From Variovorax sp. IB41 (lineage in GTDB: Bacteria; Pseudomonadota; Gammaproteobacteria; Burkholderiales; Burkholderiaceae_C), in assembly GCF_016405905.1 (NCBI RefSeq), contig NZ_JAEFCB010000023.1:27226-91225 (forward strand): 64,000 bases of DNA. The letters run 5' to 3'. The notes beneath the pieces are model-generated. The model worked only from the letters and a program-made list of their open reading frames with translations. It was not told the origin of the DNA and ran no database searches. The position numbers were made by a program, and so were the translations under genes. Below are positions 27,358-36,325 of this stretch, piece by piece. The number at the start of each line of letters is the position of its first letter. Position 1 is the first letter of the stretch.

Positions 27358-28080
27358 ATGTCCGACAACAACCTCGAAGACCTGTTCGCCCACAACCGTG
27401 CCTGGTCCGCACAGATGGAGCGCGACCGGCCCGGCTTCTTCACCAGCCTGGTGAAGCAGCAGACGCCGCGCTACATGTGGATCGGCTGCTCCGACAGCCG
27501 CGTGCCCGCCAACCAGATCACGGGCCTGGAGCCCGGCGAAGTGTTCGTGCACCGCAACGTCGCCAACATCGTGGTGCACTCCGATCTGAACGCGCTCTCG
27601 GCGATCCAGTTTGCGGTGGAGCACCTGAAGGTGGAGCACATCATGGTGGTGGGCCACTACGGCTGCGCGGGCGTGAAGGCCGCGCTCAGCGGCAAGCGCA
27701 TCGGCCTGGCCGACAACTGGATCCGCCACATCCAGGACGTGCGCGACCGCCACAGCGTGATGATCGAGAGCCTGCCCGAAGAAGTGCGCGTCGATGCGCT
27801 GTGCGAGCTCAACGTGGCCGAGCAGGTGGTCAACGTGGCCGTGAGCACCGTCATGGTCGATGCCTGGGCGCGCGGCCAGAAGGTGCTGATCCACGGCTGG
27901 ACCTTCGGCGTGCACGACGGCCTCCTGCAGGACCTGGGCCTGAGCGTGGACGGCGCCAAGCCGCTGGATGCCGCGTACAAGGCCGCGGTGCAGCGCATCC
28001 GCTACAAGTGGAGCAAGCCCCTGGGCCTCTCGCCGAGCGCGCAGGCGGGCGCCGACGGCACGGACGCTGCCGCGAAGTAA
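27358..28080 (+). CDS. can: Beta-carbonic anhydrase
   Basis: A 240-residue cytosolic enzyme that interconverts CO2 and bicarbonate. Zinc ligands are visible: Cys44 and Asp46 in WIGCSDSRVP, His100 and Cys103 in GHYGCAG. RNVAN and HGWTFGVHDG are typical of Can-type enzymes. Bicarbonate is the substrate of the methylcrotonyl-CoA carboxylase encoded further along, which may explain its place beside the LiuR-like regulator. aceK begins 13 bp later. Confidence 0.94.
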   Translation: MSDNNLEDLFAHNRAWSAQMERDRPGFFTSLVKQQTPRYMWIGCSDSRVPANQITGLEPGEVFVHRNVANIVVHSDLNALSAIQFAVEHLKVEHIMVVGHYGCAGVKAALSGKRIGLADNWIRHIQDVRDRHSVMIESLPEEVRVDALCELNVAEQVVNVAVSTVMVDAWARGQKVLIHGWTFGVHDGLLQDLGLSVDGAKPLDAAYKAAVQRIRYKWSKPLGLSPSAQAGADGTDAAAK

Positions 28081-28093
28081 ACCGGCCGGGCCC

Positions 28094-29914
28094 ATGTTCC
28101 CGCAGCGCCTCGATTCACCGCTGGCCTACGACATCGCCAAGGCGATGATCGACGGGTTCAACCGGCACTACCGGTTGTTCCGCGCCGAATCGGCGCGCGC
28201 CAAGCACCGTTTCGAGACCGCAGACTGGCACGGCCAGCAGCGCGCGCAGCGCGAGCGCATCGAGTTCTACGACCTGCGCGTGAACGAGGCCGTGGCCCGG
28301 CTCGAGAAGGAGTTCAAGGCCGGCGACCAGCCGATGGAGGTGTGGCACCAGGTCAAGCTGCACTTCATCGGCCTTTTGGTGGACCACCACCAGCCCGAGC
28401 TGGCCGAGAGCTTCTTCAACTCGGTGACCACCAAGATCCTGCATCGCGCGTACTTCCAGAACGACTTCATCTTCGTGCGCCCCGCGATCAGCACCGAATA
28501 CATCGAGCCGCGCGGCGCGCCCACTTATCGCCCCTACTACCCCGCGCACGACACGCTGGCCGACACCCTCGTGCAGATGCTGGACGACTTCGCGCTGCAG
28601 GGCAGCTACGCCGACAAGCGGCGCGATGCCGAGCGCGTGGCGCACGTCATCCTCAACCGCTTCCACCAGGTCAAGCTGCGCGCCAACTTCCAGCTGCAGG
28701 TGCTCTCGGGCCTCTTTTTTCGGAACAAGGGCGCGTACGTGGTGGGAAAGATCATGAACGGCTTCACCGAGATCCCGTTCTCGCTGCCGATCCTGCACGA
28801 CAGCACCGGCAAGTTCTACATCGACGCGGCGCTCTTCGGCGAAGACGACCTGCAGATGCTCTTCAGCTTTGCGCGTGCCTACTTCATGGTCGACATGGAA
28901 GTGCCTTCGGCCTGGGTGCAGTTTCTGCGCTCGCTCATGCCGCGCAAGCCGCGCGCCGAAATCTACAACGCGCTCGGCCTGGCGAAACAAGGCAAGACGC
29001 TCTTCTACCGCGACTTTCTCTCGCACCTGAACTATTCGAGCGACCGCTTTCGCATCGCGCCCGGCATCAAGGGCATGGTCATGCTGGTGTTCGACCTGCC
29101 CTCGTTCCCGTTCGTCTTCAAGGTCATCAAGGACTTCTATCCGCCGCAGAAGGACACCACGCGCGAGCAGATCAAGGGCAAGTACATGCTCGTGAAGCAG
29201 CACGACCGCGTGGGCCGCATGGCCGACACGCTGGAGTACAGCGACGTGGGCTTTCCGCTGGACCGCTTCGAGCCCGAGCTGATCGAGGAGATCCAGAAGT
29301 TCGCGCCGAGCCAGCTGGAAATCGGCGACCGCGACGGCAACGGGGAGATGGAGGTCGTGGTCAAGCACGTCTACATCGAGCGCCGCATGATTCCGCTGAA
29401 CATCTACCTGCAGGAAGCCTTCGACACGCTGGCCGACCCGGAGAGCCCGGCGCATGCGAAACGCGCGAAGGAGCAGCTGGCGCACGCGGTGGTCGAGTAC
29501 GGCAACGCCATCAAGGACATGGTCGCGGCCAACATCTTTCCCGGCGACATGCTGTGGAAGAACTTCGGCGTCACGCGCGGCGGCAAGGTGGTGTTCTACG
29601 ACTACGACGAGATCGAATACATCACCGACTGCAAGTTTCGAAAGGTCCCCGCACCGCGCAACGAGGAAGACGAGATGAGCGGCGAGGTCTGGTACTCGGT
29701 GGGCCCGAAGGACGTGTTCCCCGAGACCTTCGAGCCTTTTCTCCTCGGCAACAAGGACGTGCGCGCGGCCTTCATGGCGCACCACGCCGACCTGCTCGAC
29801 GCTGCCTTCTGGCAGCACCACAAGGAACGCATCCAGGCGGGACAGATGCTCGATGTGTTCCCGTACGAAGAATCGCAACGCTTCCAGCACGAGGGGCACG
29901 CGACCCATTTCTGA
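28094..29914 (+). CDS. aceK: Isocitrate dehydrogenase kinase/phosphatase
   Basis: A 606-residue bifunctional enzyme that phosphorylates isocitrate dehydrogenase to divert carbon to the glyoxylate bypass, and reverses the reaction. The sequence is AceK throughout: IAKAMIDGFNRHYRLFR at the N-terminus, the ATP-binding region GIKGMVMLVFDLPSFPFVFKVIKD, and the kinase-like NIFPGDMLWKNFGVTRGGKVVFYDYDEI. Length is close to the Escherichia coli enzyme (578). ATG 28094 is chosen by alignment to the family; a longer frame runs back into the carbonic anhydrase gene. A strong hairpin follows the stop. Confidence 0.95.
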   Translation: MFPQRLDSPLAYDIAKAMIDGFNRHYRLFRAESARAKHRFETADWHGQQRAQRERIEFYDLRVNEAVARLEKEFKAGDQPMEVWHQVKLHFIGLLVDHHQPELAESFFNSVTTKILHRAYFQNDFIFVRPAISTEYIEPRGAPTYRPYYPAHDTLADTLVQMLDDFALQGSYADKRRDAERVAHVILNRFHQVKLRANFQLQVLSGLFFRNKGAYVVGKIMNGFTEIPFSLPILHDSTGKFYIDAALFGEDDLQMLFSFARAYFMVDMEVPSAWVQFLRSLMPRKPRAEIYNALGLAKQGKTLFYRDFLSHLNYSSDRFRIAPGIKGMVMLVFDLPSFPFVFKVIKDFYPPQKDTTREQIKGKYMLVKQHDRVGRMADTLEYSDVGFPLDRFEPELIEEIQKFAPSQLEIGDRDGNGEMEVVVKHVYIERRMIPLNIYLQEAFDTLADPESPAHAKRAKEQLAHAVVEYGNAIKDMVAANIFPGDMLWKNFGVTRGGKVVFYDYDEIEYITDCKFRKVPAPRNEEDEMSGEVWYSVGPKDVFPETFEPFLLGNKDVRAAFMAHHADLLDAAFWQHHKERIQAGQMLDVFPYEESQRFQHEGHATHF

Positions 29915-29915
29915 C

Positions 29916-29939
29916 CGGCTGCGGCACGGGCCGCAGCCG
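29916..29939 (+). terminator. Terminator-like hairpin after aceK
   Basis: CGGCTGCGGC (29916-29925) and GCCGCAGCCG (29930-29939) form a perfect 10-bp GC-rich stem with a 4-base loop, starting 1 bp after the aceK stop. The downstream sequence is pyrimidine-rich but lacks a clear T-run, so it may attenuate rather than fully stop transcription into the thiolase gene. Confidence 0.6.
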
Positions 29940-29974
29940 AACACTTCACTTTCACATTCCAGAAGGAGACCCTC

Positions 29975-31159
29975 ATGTCCGAATCCATCGTCATCGTCGG
30001 CGCCGCCCGCACCCCCATGGGTGGCTTTCAAGGCGACTTTTCTTCCCTCTCCGCGCACGACCTGGGCGGCGCGGCCATCAAGGCGGCCGTCGAGCGCGCC
30101 GGCATCGCGCCCGAGAGCGTGGGCGAAGTGCTGTTCGGCAACTGCCTCATGGCCGGCCAGGGCCAGGCGCCGGCGCGCCAGGCCGCGTACAAGGGCGGCC
30201 TGCCCGACAGCGCGGGCGCGGTCACGCTCAGCAAGATGTGCGGCTCGGCCATGAAGGCCGCGATGCTCGCGCACGACATGCTCCTGGCCGGCACGCACGA
30301 CGTGATCGTCGCGGGCGGCATGGAGAGCATGACCAACGCGCCTTACCTCATGCTCAAGGGCCGCGGCGGCTACCGCATGGGCCACGACAAGATCTATGAC
30401 CACATGATGCTGGACGGCCTGGAAGACGCCTATCAGCCGGGCCGCTCGATGGGCACCTTCGGCGAAGACTGCGCGGCCAAGTACAAGTTCACCCGCGAGC
30501 AGCAGGACGCCTTCGCCATCGCCAGCGTGCAGCGCGCCAAGGCCGCGACCGAATCGGGCGCGTTCAAGGAAGAGATCACCCCCGTCACGGTGAAGGGCCG
30601 CGGCGGCGACACCGTGATCTCCATCGACGAAGGTCCGGGCAAGGTCAAGCTGGACAAGATCCCCACGCTCAAGCCTGCGTTCAAGAAAGAAAACGGCACC
30701 ATCACCGCCGCATCGAGCTCGTCGATCAACGACGGCGCCGCGGCTCTGGTCATGATGACCGAGTCGCACGCGAAGAAGATCGGCGCCAAGCCCATCGCCC
30801 GCATCGTCGGCCACGCCACGCATGCGCAGGAGCCCGAGTGGTTCTCGACCGCGCCGGTCGGCGCCGTGGCCAAGCTCTTCAAGAAGACCGGCTGGACCGT
30901 CAAGGACGTGGACCTCTGGGAAGTGAACGAGGCCTTCGCCGTGGTGCCGATGGCGCTGATGCACGAGCTGGACGTGTCGCACGAGATCGTCAACGTGAAC
31001 GGCGGCGCCTGCGCGCTGGGCCACCCGATCGGCGCGAGCGGCGCGCGCATCATGGTCACGCTGATCCATGCGCTGAAGGCGCGCGGCAAGAAGCGCGGCG
31101 TGGCCACGCTGTGCATCGGCGGCGGCGAAGGCACCGCCGTGGCCCTCGAATTGCTTTAA
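29975..31159 (+). CDS. Acetyl-CoA C-acetyltransferase (thiolase)
   Basis: A 394-residue type II thiolase that condenses or cleaves acetoacetyl-CoA. The nucleophile is Cys89 in LSKMCGSAMKA, the His motif is GHPIGASGAR, and the C-terminal Cys is in TLCIGGGEGTA. Within a leucine catabolism context it would cleave the acetoacetyl-CoA formed from HMG-CoA. It has a good ribosome site (AGAAGGAGA). It lies between the aceK hairpin and a periplasmic peptidase gene. Confidence 0.93.
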   Translation: MSESIVIVGAARTPMGGFQGDFSSLSAHDLGGAAIKAAVERAGIAPESVGEVLFGNCLMAGQGQAPARQAAYKGGLPDSAGAVTLSKMCGSAMKAAMLAHDMLLAGTHDVIVAGGMESMTNAPYLMLKGRGGYRMGHDKIYDHMMLDGLEDAYQPGRSMGTFGEDCAAKYKFTREQQDAFAIASVQRAKAATESGAFKEEITPVTVKGRGGDTVISIDEGPGKVKLDKIPTLKPAFKKENGTITAASSSSINDGAAALVMMTESHAKKIGAKPIARIVGHATHAQEPEWFSTAPVGAVAKLFKKTGWTVKDVDLWEVNEAFAVVPMALMHELDVSHEIVNVNGGACALGHPIGASGARIMVTLIHALKARGKKRGVATLCIGGGEGTAVALELL

Positions 31160-31169
31160 ACAGCACCGG

Positions 31170-31200
31170 GCCGGCGGCGTCCGAGGGAGGGCGCGCCGGC
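31170..31200 (+). terminator. Weak hairpin after the thiolase gene
   Basis: GCCGGCG (31170-31176) pairs with CGCCGGC (31194-31200) around a 17-base loop, followed by TTT. The stem is short and the loop large, so only weak termination is suggested. Confidence 0.3.
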
Positions 31201-31252
31201 TTTCGCCATCCGGCATTTCAACAATCGATATTGCGTCAGAGCAGGAAATTTC

Positions 31253-32503
31253 ATGCGCCCATCCATCCACCGTACCGCCCTGGCCACCCTGCTGGCCACC
31301 GCCTTCCTGGCGCCTGCCGCCAGCTGGGCGCAAAAGCGCGACAACGTGCTGTTCCAGGCCGCCACCGACGAGCAGCCCGCGGTCGTCAAGACGCTGGAAA
31401 AACTCGTCAACATCGAGACCGGCACCGGTGACGCCGAAGGCATCGCGGCCGCCGGCAACTACCTCGAAGGCGAACTCAAGACGCTGGGCTTCACCGTCAC
31501 GCGCAGCAAGTCGGCCGGCATCGTGGTCGGCGACAACATCATCGGCAAGCTCAAGGGCCGCGGCGGCAAGAACCTGCTGCTGCTCTCGCACATGGACACC
31601 GTGTACCTGAAGGGCACGCTCGCCAAGGCGCCGTTCAAGGTCGAGGGCGACAAGGCCTACGGCCCCGGCATTGCCGACGACAAGGGCGGCAACGCGGTCA
31701 TCCTGCACACGCTCAAGTTGCTGAAGGACTACGGCGTGCGCGACTACGGCACCATCACCGTGCTCTTCAACACCGACGAGGAGAAGGGCTCCTTCGGCTC
31801 GCGAGACCTCATCCAGGAAGAGGCCAAGCTCGCCGACTACGTGCTCTCGTTCGAGCCCACCGGCGCGGGCGACGAGAAGCTCTCGCTGGGCACCTCGGGC
31901 ATCGCCTACGTGCAGGTCAACATCACCGGCAAGGCCTCGCACGCGGGCGCGGCGCCCGAGCTGGGCGTCAATGCATTGGTCGAGGCGTCGGACCTCGTGC
32001 TGCGCACGATGAGCATCGACGACAAGGCGAAGAACCTGCGCTTCAACTGGACCATCGCCAAGGCCGGCAACGTGTCGAACATCATCCCGGCCAGCGCCAC
32101 GCTGAATGCCGACGTGCGCTATGCGCGCAACGAAGACTTCGACGCCGCGATGAAGACGCTCGAAGAAAAGGCGCAGCAAAAGAAGCTGCCCGAGGCCGAG
32201 GTCAAGGTGCTGGTCACGCGTGGCCGCCCGGCCTTCAATGCGGGCGAAGGCGGCAAGAAGCTGGTCGACAAGGCCGTGGCCTTCTACAAGGAAGCCGGCG
32301 GCACCCTCGGCGTGGAAGAGCGCACGGGCGGCGGCACCGATGCGGCCTATGCCGCGCTCTCGGGCAAGCCGGTGATCGAGAGCCTGGGCCTGCCGGGCTT
32401 CGGTTATCACAGCGACAAGGCCGAGTACGTGGACATCAGCAGCATTCCGCGCCGCCTGTATATGGCCGCGCGCCTGATCATGGATCTGGGCTCGGGCAAG
32501 TAA
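31253..32503 (+). CDS. cpg2: Glutamate carboxypeptidase (carboxypeptidase G2, glucarpidase homologue)
   Basis: A 416-residue M20 zinc exopeptidase with a Sec signal peptide (cleavage near ASWAQ, residue 27). It removes C-terminal glutamate from folates and analogues such as methotrexate. From the QKRDNVLFQAATDEQPAV start onward the sequence is nearly identical, as I recall it, to carboxypeptidase G2 of Pseudomonas sp. RS-16. Zinc and catalytic residues are conserved with a +1 offset: His113, Asp142, Glu176, Glu177, Glu201 and the His in GFGYHSDK. It sits between the thiolase and acyl-CoA dehydrogenase genes with no obvious functional link. Confidence 0.93.
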   Translation: MRPSIHRTALATLLATAFLAPAASWAQKRDNVLFQAATDEQPAVVKTLEKLVNIETGTGDAEGIAAAGNYLEGELKTLGFTVTRSKSAGIVVGDNIIGKLKGRGGKNLLLLSHMDTVYLKGTLAKAPFKVEGDKAYGPGIADDKGGNAVILHTLKLLKDYGVRDYGTITVLFNTDEEKGSFGSRDLIQEEAKLADYVLSFEPTGAGDEKLSLGTSGIAYVQVNITGKASHAGAAPELGVNALVEASDLVLRTMSIDDKAKNLRFNWTIAKAGNVSNIIPASATLNADVRYARNEDFDAAMKTLEEKAQQKKLPEAEVKVLVTRGRPAFNAGEGGKKLVDKAVAFYKEAGGTLGVEERTGGGTDAAYAALSGKPVIESLGLPGFGYHSDKAEYVDISSIPRRLYMAARLIMDLGSGK

Positions 32504-32534
32504 GCACGAAGAAGAAAGAAGAAGGAGACACACC

Positions 32535-33665
32535 ATGCTGCTCAGTGCCGACCAGGAAGCCATCCGCGACGCGGTGCGCGATTTCTCGCAAGCCGAACTC
32601 TGGCCCAACGCCCCCAAGTGGGACCGCGAACACAGCTTTCCGAAAGAGGCGCACCAGGGCCTCGCGGCGCTGGGCGCCTACGGCATCTGCGTGCCCGAGG
32701 AGCACGGCGGCGCGGGCCTGGACTACCTCACGCTCGCGCTGGTGCTCGAGGAAATCGCGGCCGGCGACGGCGGCACCAGCACCGCGATCAGCGTGACCAA
32801 CTGCCCGGTCAACGCGATCCTCATGCGCTACGGCAACGCGCAGCAGAAGAAGAAATGGCTCGAGCCGCTCGCGCAGGGCCAGATGCTCGGCGCCTTCTGC
32901 CTGACCGAACCGCAGGCCGGCAGCGATGCGTCGAGCCTGCGCACCACCGCGCGCAAGGACGGCGACGGCTACGTGATCGACGGCGTCAAGCAGTTCATCA
33001 CCAGCGGCAAGAACGGGCAGGTCGCGATCGTCATCGCGGTCACCGACAAGGGCGCGGGCAAGCGCGGCATGAGCGCCTTCATCGTGCCCACCGACGCGCC
33101 CGGCTACGCCGTCGCGCGCCTGGAAGACAAGCTCGGCCAGCACAGCAGCGACACCGCGCAGATCAACTTCGACGGCTGCCGCATCCCGGCGGAAAACCTC
33201 ATCGGTGCTGAAGGCGAGGGCTACAAGATCGCGCTCGGCGCGCTCGAGGGCGGGCGCATCGGCATCGCCGCGCAGAGCGTGGGCATGGCGCGCAGCGCGT
33301 TCGACGTGGCGCTGGCCTATGCCAAGGAGCGCCAGGCCTTCGGCGGCTCGATCTTCGACCAGCAGGCCGTGGGCTTTCGCCTCGCCGAATGCGCGACGCA
33401 GCTGGAAGCCGCGCGCCAGCTGATCTGGCACGCCGCGAGCCTGCGCGATGCGGGCCTGCCGTGCCTGAAGGAAGCGGCCATGGCCAAGCTCTTCGCGAGC
33501 GAGATGGCCGAGCGCGTGTGCAGCGCCGCGATCCAGACGCTGGGCGGCTACGGCTACGTGAACGACTTTCCGCTCGAGCGCATCTACCGCGACGTGCGCG
33601 TGTGCCAGATCTACGAAGGCACCTCGGACATCCAGAAGCTTTTGATTCAGCGCGCGCTGGCCTGA
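32535..33665 (+). CDS. Acyl-CoA dehydrogenase
   Basis: A 376-residue FAD-dependent acyl-CoA dehydrogenase of the short/branched-chain type. FAD-binding FCLTEPQAGSDASS and the catalytic-base region IYEGTSDIQKLL are visible, the latter with Glu at the position used by short- and medium-chain enzymes. GGYGYVNDFPLERIYRD is also conserved. It starts after AGAAGGAGA. It could serve isobutyryl-, 2-methylbutyryl- or butyryl-CoA, which the sequence does not separate. It is followed by a hairpin and then trehalase. Confidence 0.92.
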   Translation: MLLSADQEAIRDAVRDFSQAELWPNAPKWDREHSFPKEAHQGLAALGAYGICVPEEHGGAGLDYLTLALVLEEIAAGDGGTSTAISVTNCPVNAILMRYGNAQQKKKWLEPLAQGQMLGAFCLTEPQAGSDASSLRTTARKDGDGYVIDGVKQFITSGKNGQVAIVIAVTDKGAGKRGMSAFIVPTDAPGYAVARLEDKLGQHSSDTAQINFDGCRIPAENLIGAEGEGYKIALGALEGGRIGIAAQSVGMARSAFDVALAYAKERQAFGGSIFDQQAVGFRLAECATQLEAARQLIWHAASLRDAGLPCLKEAAMAKLFASEMAERVCSAAIQTLGGYGYVNDFPLERIYRDVRVCQIYEGTSDIQKLLIQRALA

Positions 33666-33692
33666 CGAAGCCCCGCCGCGCGGCAGGGTGAC

Positions 33693-33709
33693 GGTCGCGG
33701 GCCGCGACC
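33693..33709 (+). terminator. Terminator-like hairpin after the acyl-CoA dehydrogenase gene
   Basis: GGTCGCG (33693-33699), loop GGC, CGCGACC (33703-33709): a perfect 7-bp stem 27 bp after the stop. It is followed by a mixed TGTCATGTAGAGTTTCCC sequence, not a clean T-run. Confidence 0.4.
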
Positions 33710-33751
33710 TGTCATGTAGAGTTTCCCTTGACCAACCAAGGGGAGACAGAC

Positions 33752-35410
33752 ATGACTCAGGCAGTCGCGGCCACGCCGCACCGTCGCCCGGGCTTCTCGA
33801 TCGTTGCGGCTGCGGCGCTGGCGGCCGGCCTCGCATTCGGCGCGTTCGATGCGCCGGCGAATGCGGAAGTACTCGTCGCTTCCAGGCCCGCCGCGGCGTA
33901 CCCGGCGCCGCCTTCCGCGCTGTATCCGGAGCTGTTCGCCGCGGTGCAGCTGGGGCAGGTCTTCAAGGACGGCAAGACTTTCGTCGATGCCGTGCCCAAG
34001 AGTTCGCCCGCCGCCGTCGCCGCGCAATACAAGCGCGAAAAAGACCGACCCGGTTTCGATCTGTCCGCCTTCGTGCAGCGGCATTTCAATCTGCCGCAGG
34101 ACAACGGCGACGCCTACGTCAGCGATCGTTCGCAATCGCTCTCGCAGCACATCGCCAGCCTCTGGCCGCACCTGACGCAGCAGCCGCGCAAGCCCGCCGC
34201 CGGTTCCTCGCTGCTGCCCTTGCCCGGGCCCTACGTGGTGCCCGGCGGGCGCTTTCGCGAGGTGTACTACTGGGACTCGTACTTCACCATGCTGGGCCTG
34301 CTGCAGAACGGCGAGCCGCGCGCGATACGCGACATGGTCGGCAATTTCGCGAGCCTGATCGACCGCTACGGCCACATCCCGAACGGCAATCGCAGCTACT
34401 ACCTGAGCCGCTCGCAGCCGCCGTTCTATTTCAAGATGGTCGGCCTCCTGTCCACGCAGGACGAGGCCGGCGCGTATGCGCGCTACCTGCCGCAACTGCA
34501 GCGCGAGTACGCGTTCTGGATGGAGGGCGCGAAGGGCCTCAAGCCCGGCACCGCGCACCGCCGCGTGGTGGCGCTGGCCGACGGCAGCGTGCTGAACCGC
34601 TACTACGACGACCGCGCCGTGCCGCGCGACGAGTCGTATGCGGAAGATGTCGCGCTGGCGAAGAAGAGCAGCCGCCCCCCCGCCGAGGTCTATCGCGACC
34701 TGCGCGCCGCCGCGGAGAGCGGATGGGACTTCAGCAGCCGCTGGTTCGCCGACGGCAAGACGCTGGCCACCATCGAGACCACCGCGGTCGTGCCCGTGGA
34801 CCTGAACAGCCTGCTGTACGGCCTGGAGAACGCGATCCGCCTGGGCTGCGAGCGCGTGCGGGACGCCGCCTGCAGCACCGATTTCACGCAGCGTGCCGAA
34901 CGCCGGCGTCTGGCTGTGCAGAAATACTTGTGGAACGAAGCCGGCGGCCACTACGTGGACTACCAGTGGATCAAGCAGCAGCCGACCGGCCGGCCGGGCG
35001 CCGCCACGCTGTACCCGCTGTTCGTCGGCCTCGCGGAACCGGCGCAGGCGGCGCGTGTGGCCGAGTGGACAAGCAAGGAACTGCTGAAGCCCTATGGCCT
35101 CGTGACGACGCCGACCCCCACCGACCAGCAATGGGATGCACCCAACGGCTGGGCACCGCTGCAATGGGTCGCGGTGGACGGCCTCCGGCGCTATGGCCAG
35201 CACGCGCTCGCGCGCGACATCGCGACGCGCTGGATGGGCAAGGTGCAACAGGTCTACGGCAGCAGCGGCAAGCTGGTCGAGAAATACAACGTGATCGACA
35301 ACAGCGGCGAGGCCGGCGGCGGCGAGTACGTGCTGCAGGACGGCTTCGGCTGGACCAACGGCGTGGCCATGCAGCTGATGACGATCTATCCCGAATTGAA
35401 GCGCCCTTGA
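33752..35410 (+). CDS. treA: Alpha,alpha-trehalase, periplasmic (GH37)
   Basis: A 552-residue glycoside hydrolase that splits trehalose into two glucose molecules in the periplasm. A signal peptide (AAAALAAGLAFGAFDAPANA) is followed by the GH37 signatures PGGRFREVYYWDSYFTMLGL (Trp174 onward) and QWDAPNGWAPLQW. The likely acid is Asp in GWDFSSRWF and the base Glu in GGGEYVLQDGFGWTNG. ATG 33752 is chosen by AGGGGAG just upstream; a TTG at 33728 in the same frame is less likely. The stop overlaps the next gene. Confidence 0.93.
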   Translation: MTQAVAATPHRRPGFSIVAAAALAAGLAFGAFDAPANAEVLVASRPAAAYPAPPSALYPELFAAVQLGQVFKDGKTFVDAVPKSSPAAVAAQYKREKDRPGFDLSAFVQRHFNLPQDNGDAYVSDRSQSLSQHIASLWPHLTQQPRKPAAGSSLLPLPGPYVVPGGRFREVYYWDSYFTMLGLLQNGEPRAIRDMVGNFASLIDRYGHIPNGNRSYYLSRSQPPFYFKMVGLLSTQDEAGAYARYLPQLQREYAFWMEGAKGLKPGTAHRRVVALADGSVLNRYYDDRAVPRDESYAEDVALAKKSSRPPAEVYRDLRAAAESGWDFSSRWFADGKTLATIETTAVVPVDLNSLLYGLENAIRLGCERVRDAACSTDFTQRAERRRLAVQKYLWNEAGGHYVDYQWIKQQPTGRPGAATLYPLFVGLAEPAQAARVAEWTSKELLKPYGLVTTPTPTDQQWDAPNGWAPLQWVAVDGLRRYGQHALARDIATRWMGKVQQVYGSSGKLVEKYNVIDNSGEAGGGEYVLQDGFGWTNGVAMQLMTIYPELKRP

Positions 35411-36237
35411 CGGCCCGCAAACGCCCGTGGGGCCGGATCGCCGCCGCACTCGTGCTCGCGACGCTGGCGGCCTGGGGCTTCGTCATCGAGCCGCGCTGGG
35501 TCGCCGCACGCATTGAGCCGCTGGGCTCGGCGCAGTGGCAGCCGCCGGCCGGCCTCAAGGTGGCGATGGCGGGCGACTGGCACCTCACCACGCGCTCGGC
35601 GTGGCGCGTCACCAGCGCGGAGCGCGCCGCGCGCATCGTCGACGAGATCAACGCGGCGCGGCCCGATGTGATCCTGCTGCCCGGCGATTTCCTCGCGGGA
35701 TCGGGCGACGACGAGGCGTTCTCCATCGAGGACATGGCCGCCGTGCTCGGCCGCCTGAAGGCGCCGCAGGGCGTGTACGCGGTGCTCGGCAACCACGACT
35801 GGTGGCACGACGGCGAACGCACCGCCAAGGCCTTGTCCGCGCAGGGCATCCGCGTGCTGGAGAACGCCTCGGTGCGATTGCCGGGCCACGACCTCTGGGT
35901 GGTCGGCATCGGCGACGACTCGACCGGCCATTCGGAGGCGGACAAGGCACTGGCCGGCGTGCCCAAGGGCGCCGCGACGCTGGTCATGATGCACGACCCC
36001 TTCAGCTTCGCGACCATGCCGCGCACGCAGGGGCTGGTGGTCGCTTCGCACACGCACGGCGGGCAGATCAGCGTGCCGGGCTACGGCGCGCTGGTGGTGC
36101 CGGGCCGCGCGCCGCGCGAGTGGGCCTACGGCTGGATCGCGCACAAGGGCAGGCGCATGTACGTGACGAGCGGGCTGGGCGTGAGCATCCTGCCGGTGCG
36201 TTTCAACATGCGGCCCGAGTGGGTGATGTTCCGGTAG
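35407..36237 (+). CDS. Membrane-anchored metallophosphoesterase (YkuE-like)
   Basis: A 276-residue phosphoesterase with an N-terminal anchor or signal (IAAALVLATLAAWGFVI). The metal-binding motifs are GDWH, LPGDFLAG, LGNHDWW, MMHDP and ASHTHGGQI, which is typical of the YkuE/YpjB-like cell-surface branch acting on lipid or envelope phosphates. No ATG or GTG is suitably placed, so TTG 35407 is chosen; it overlaps the trehalase stop as TTGA, which argues for translational coupling. A functional link to trehalase is not evident. Confidence 0.82.
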   Translation: MTARKRPWGRIAAALVLATLAAWGFVIEPRWVAARIEPLGSAQWQPPAGLKVAMAGDWHLTTRSAWRVTSAERAARIVDEINAARPDVILLPGDFLAGSGDDEAFSIEDMAAVLGRLKAPQGVYAVLGNHDWWHDGERTAKALSAQGIRVLENASVRLPGHDLWVVGIGDDSTGHSEADKALAGVPKGAATLVMMHDPFSFATMPRTQGLVVASHTHGGQISVPGYGALVVPGRAPREWAYGWIAHKGRRMYVTSGLGVSILPVRFNMRPEWVMFR

Positions 36238-36325
36238 CGCCGCCCTGCCGTGTCATCGGTTTCGATGACAGACAGGATCACGCGGGCGGCGCAGCATGGC
36301 GATCTCTTCGTCGGAGGTCCTTGCC

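Noticed and set aside
28115..32617. 1500-codon open frame on the minus strand across aceK, thiolase and cpg2
   Set aside because: Composition is His/Arg/Val-rich in the way typical of antisense frames, no domain is recognisable, and the plus-strand genes are certain.
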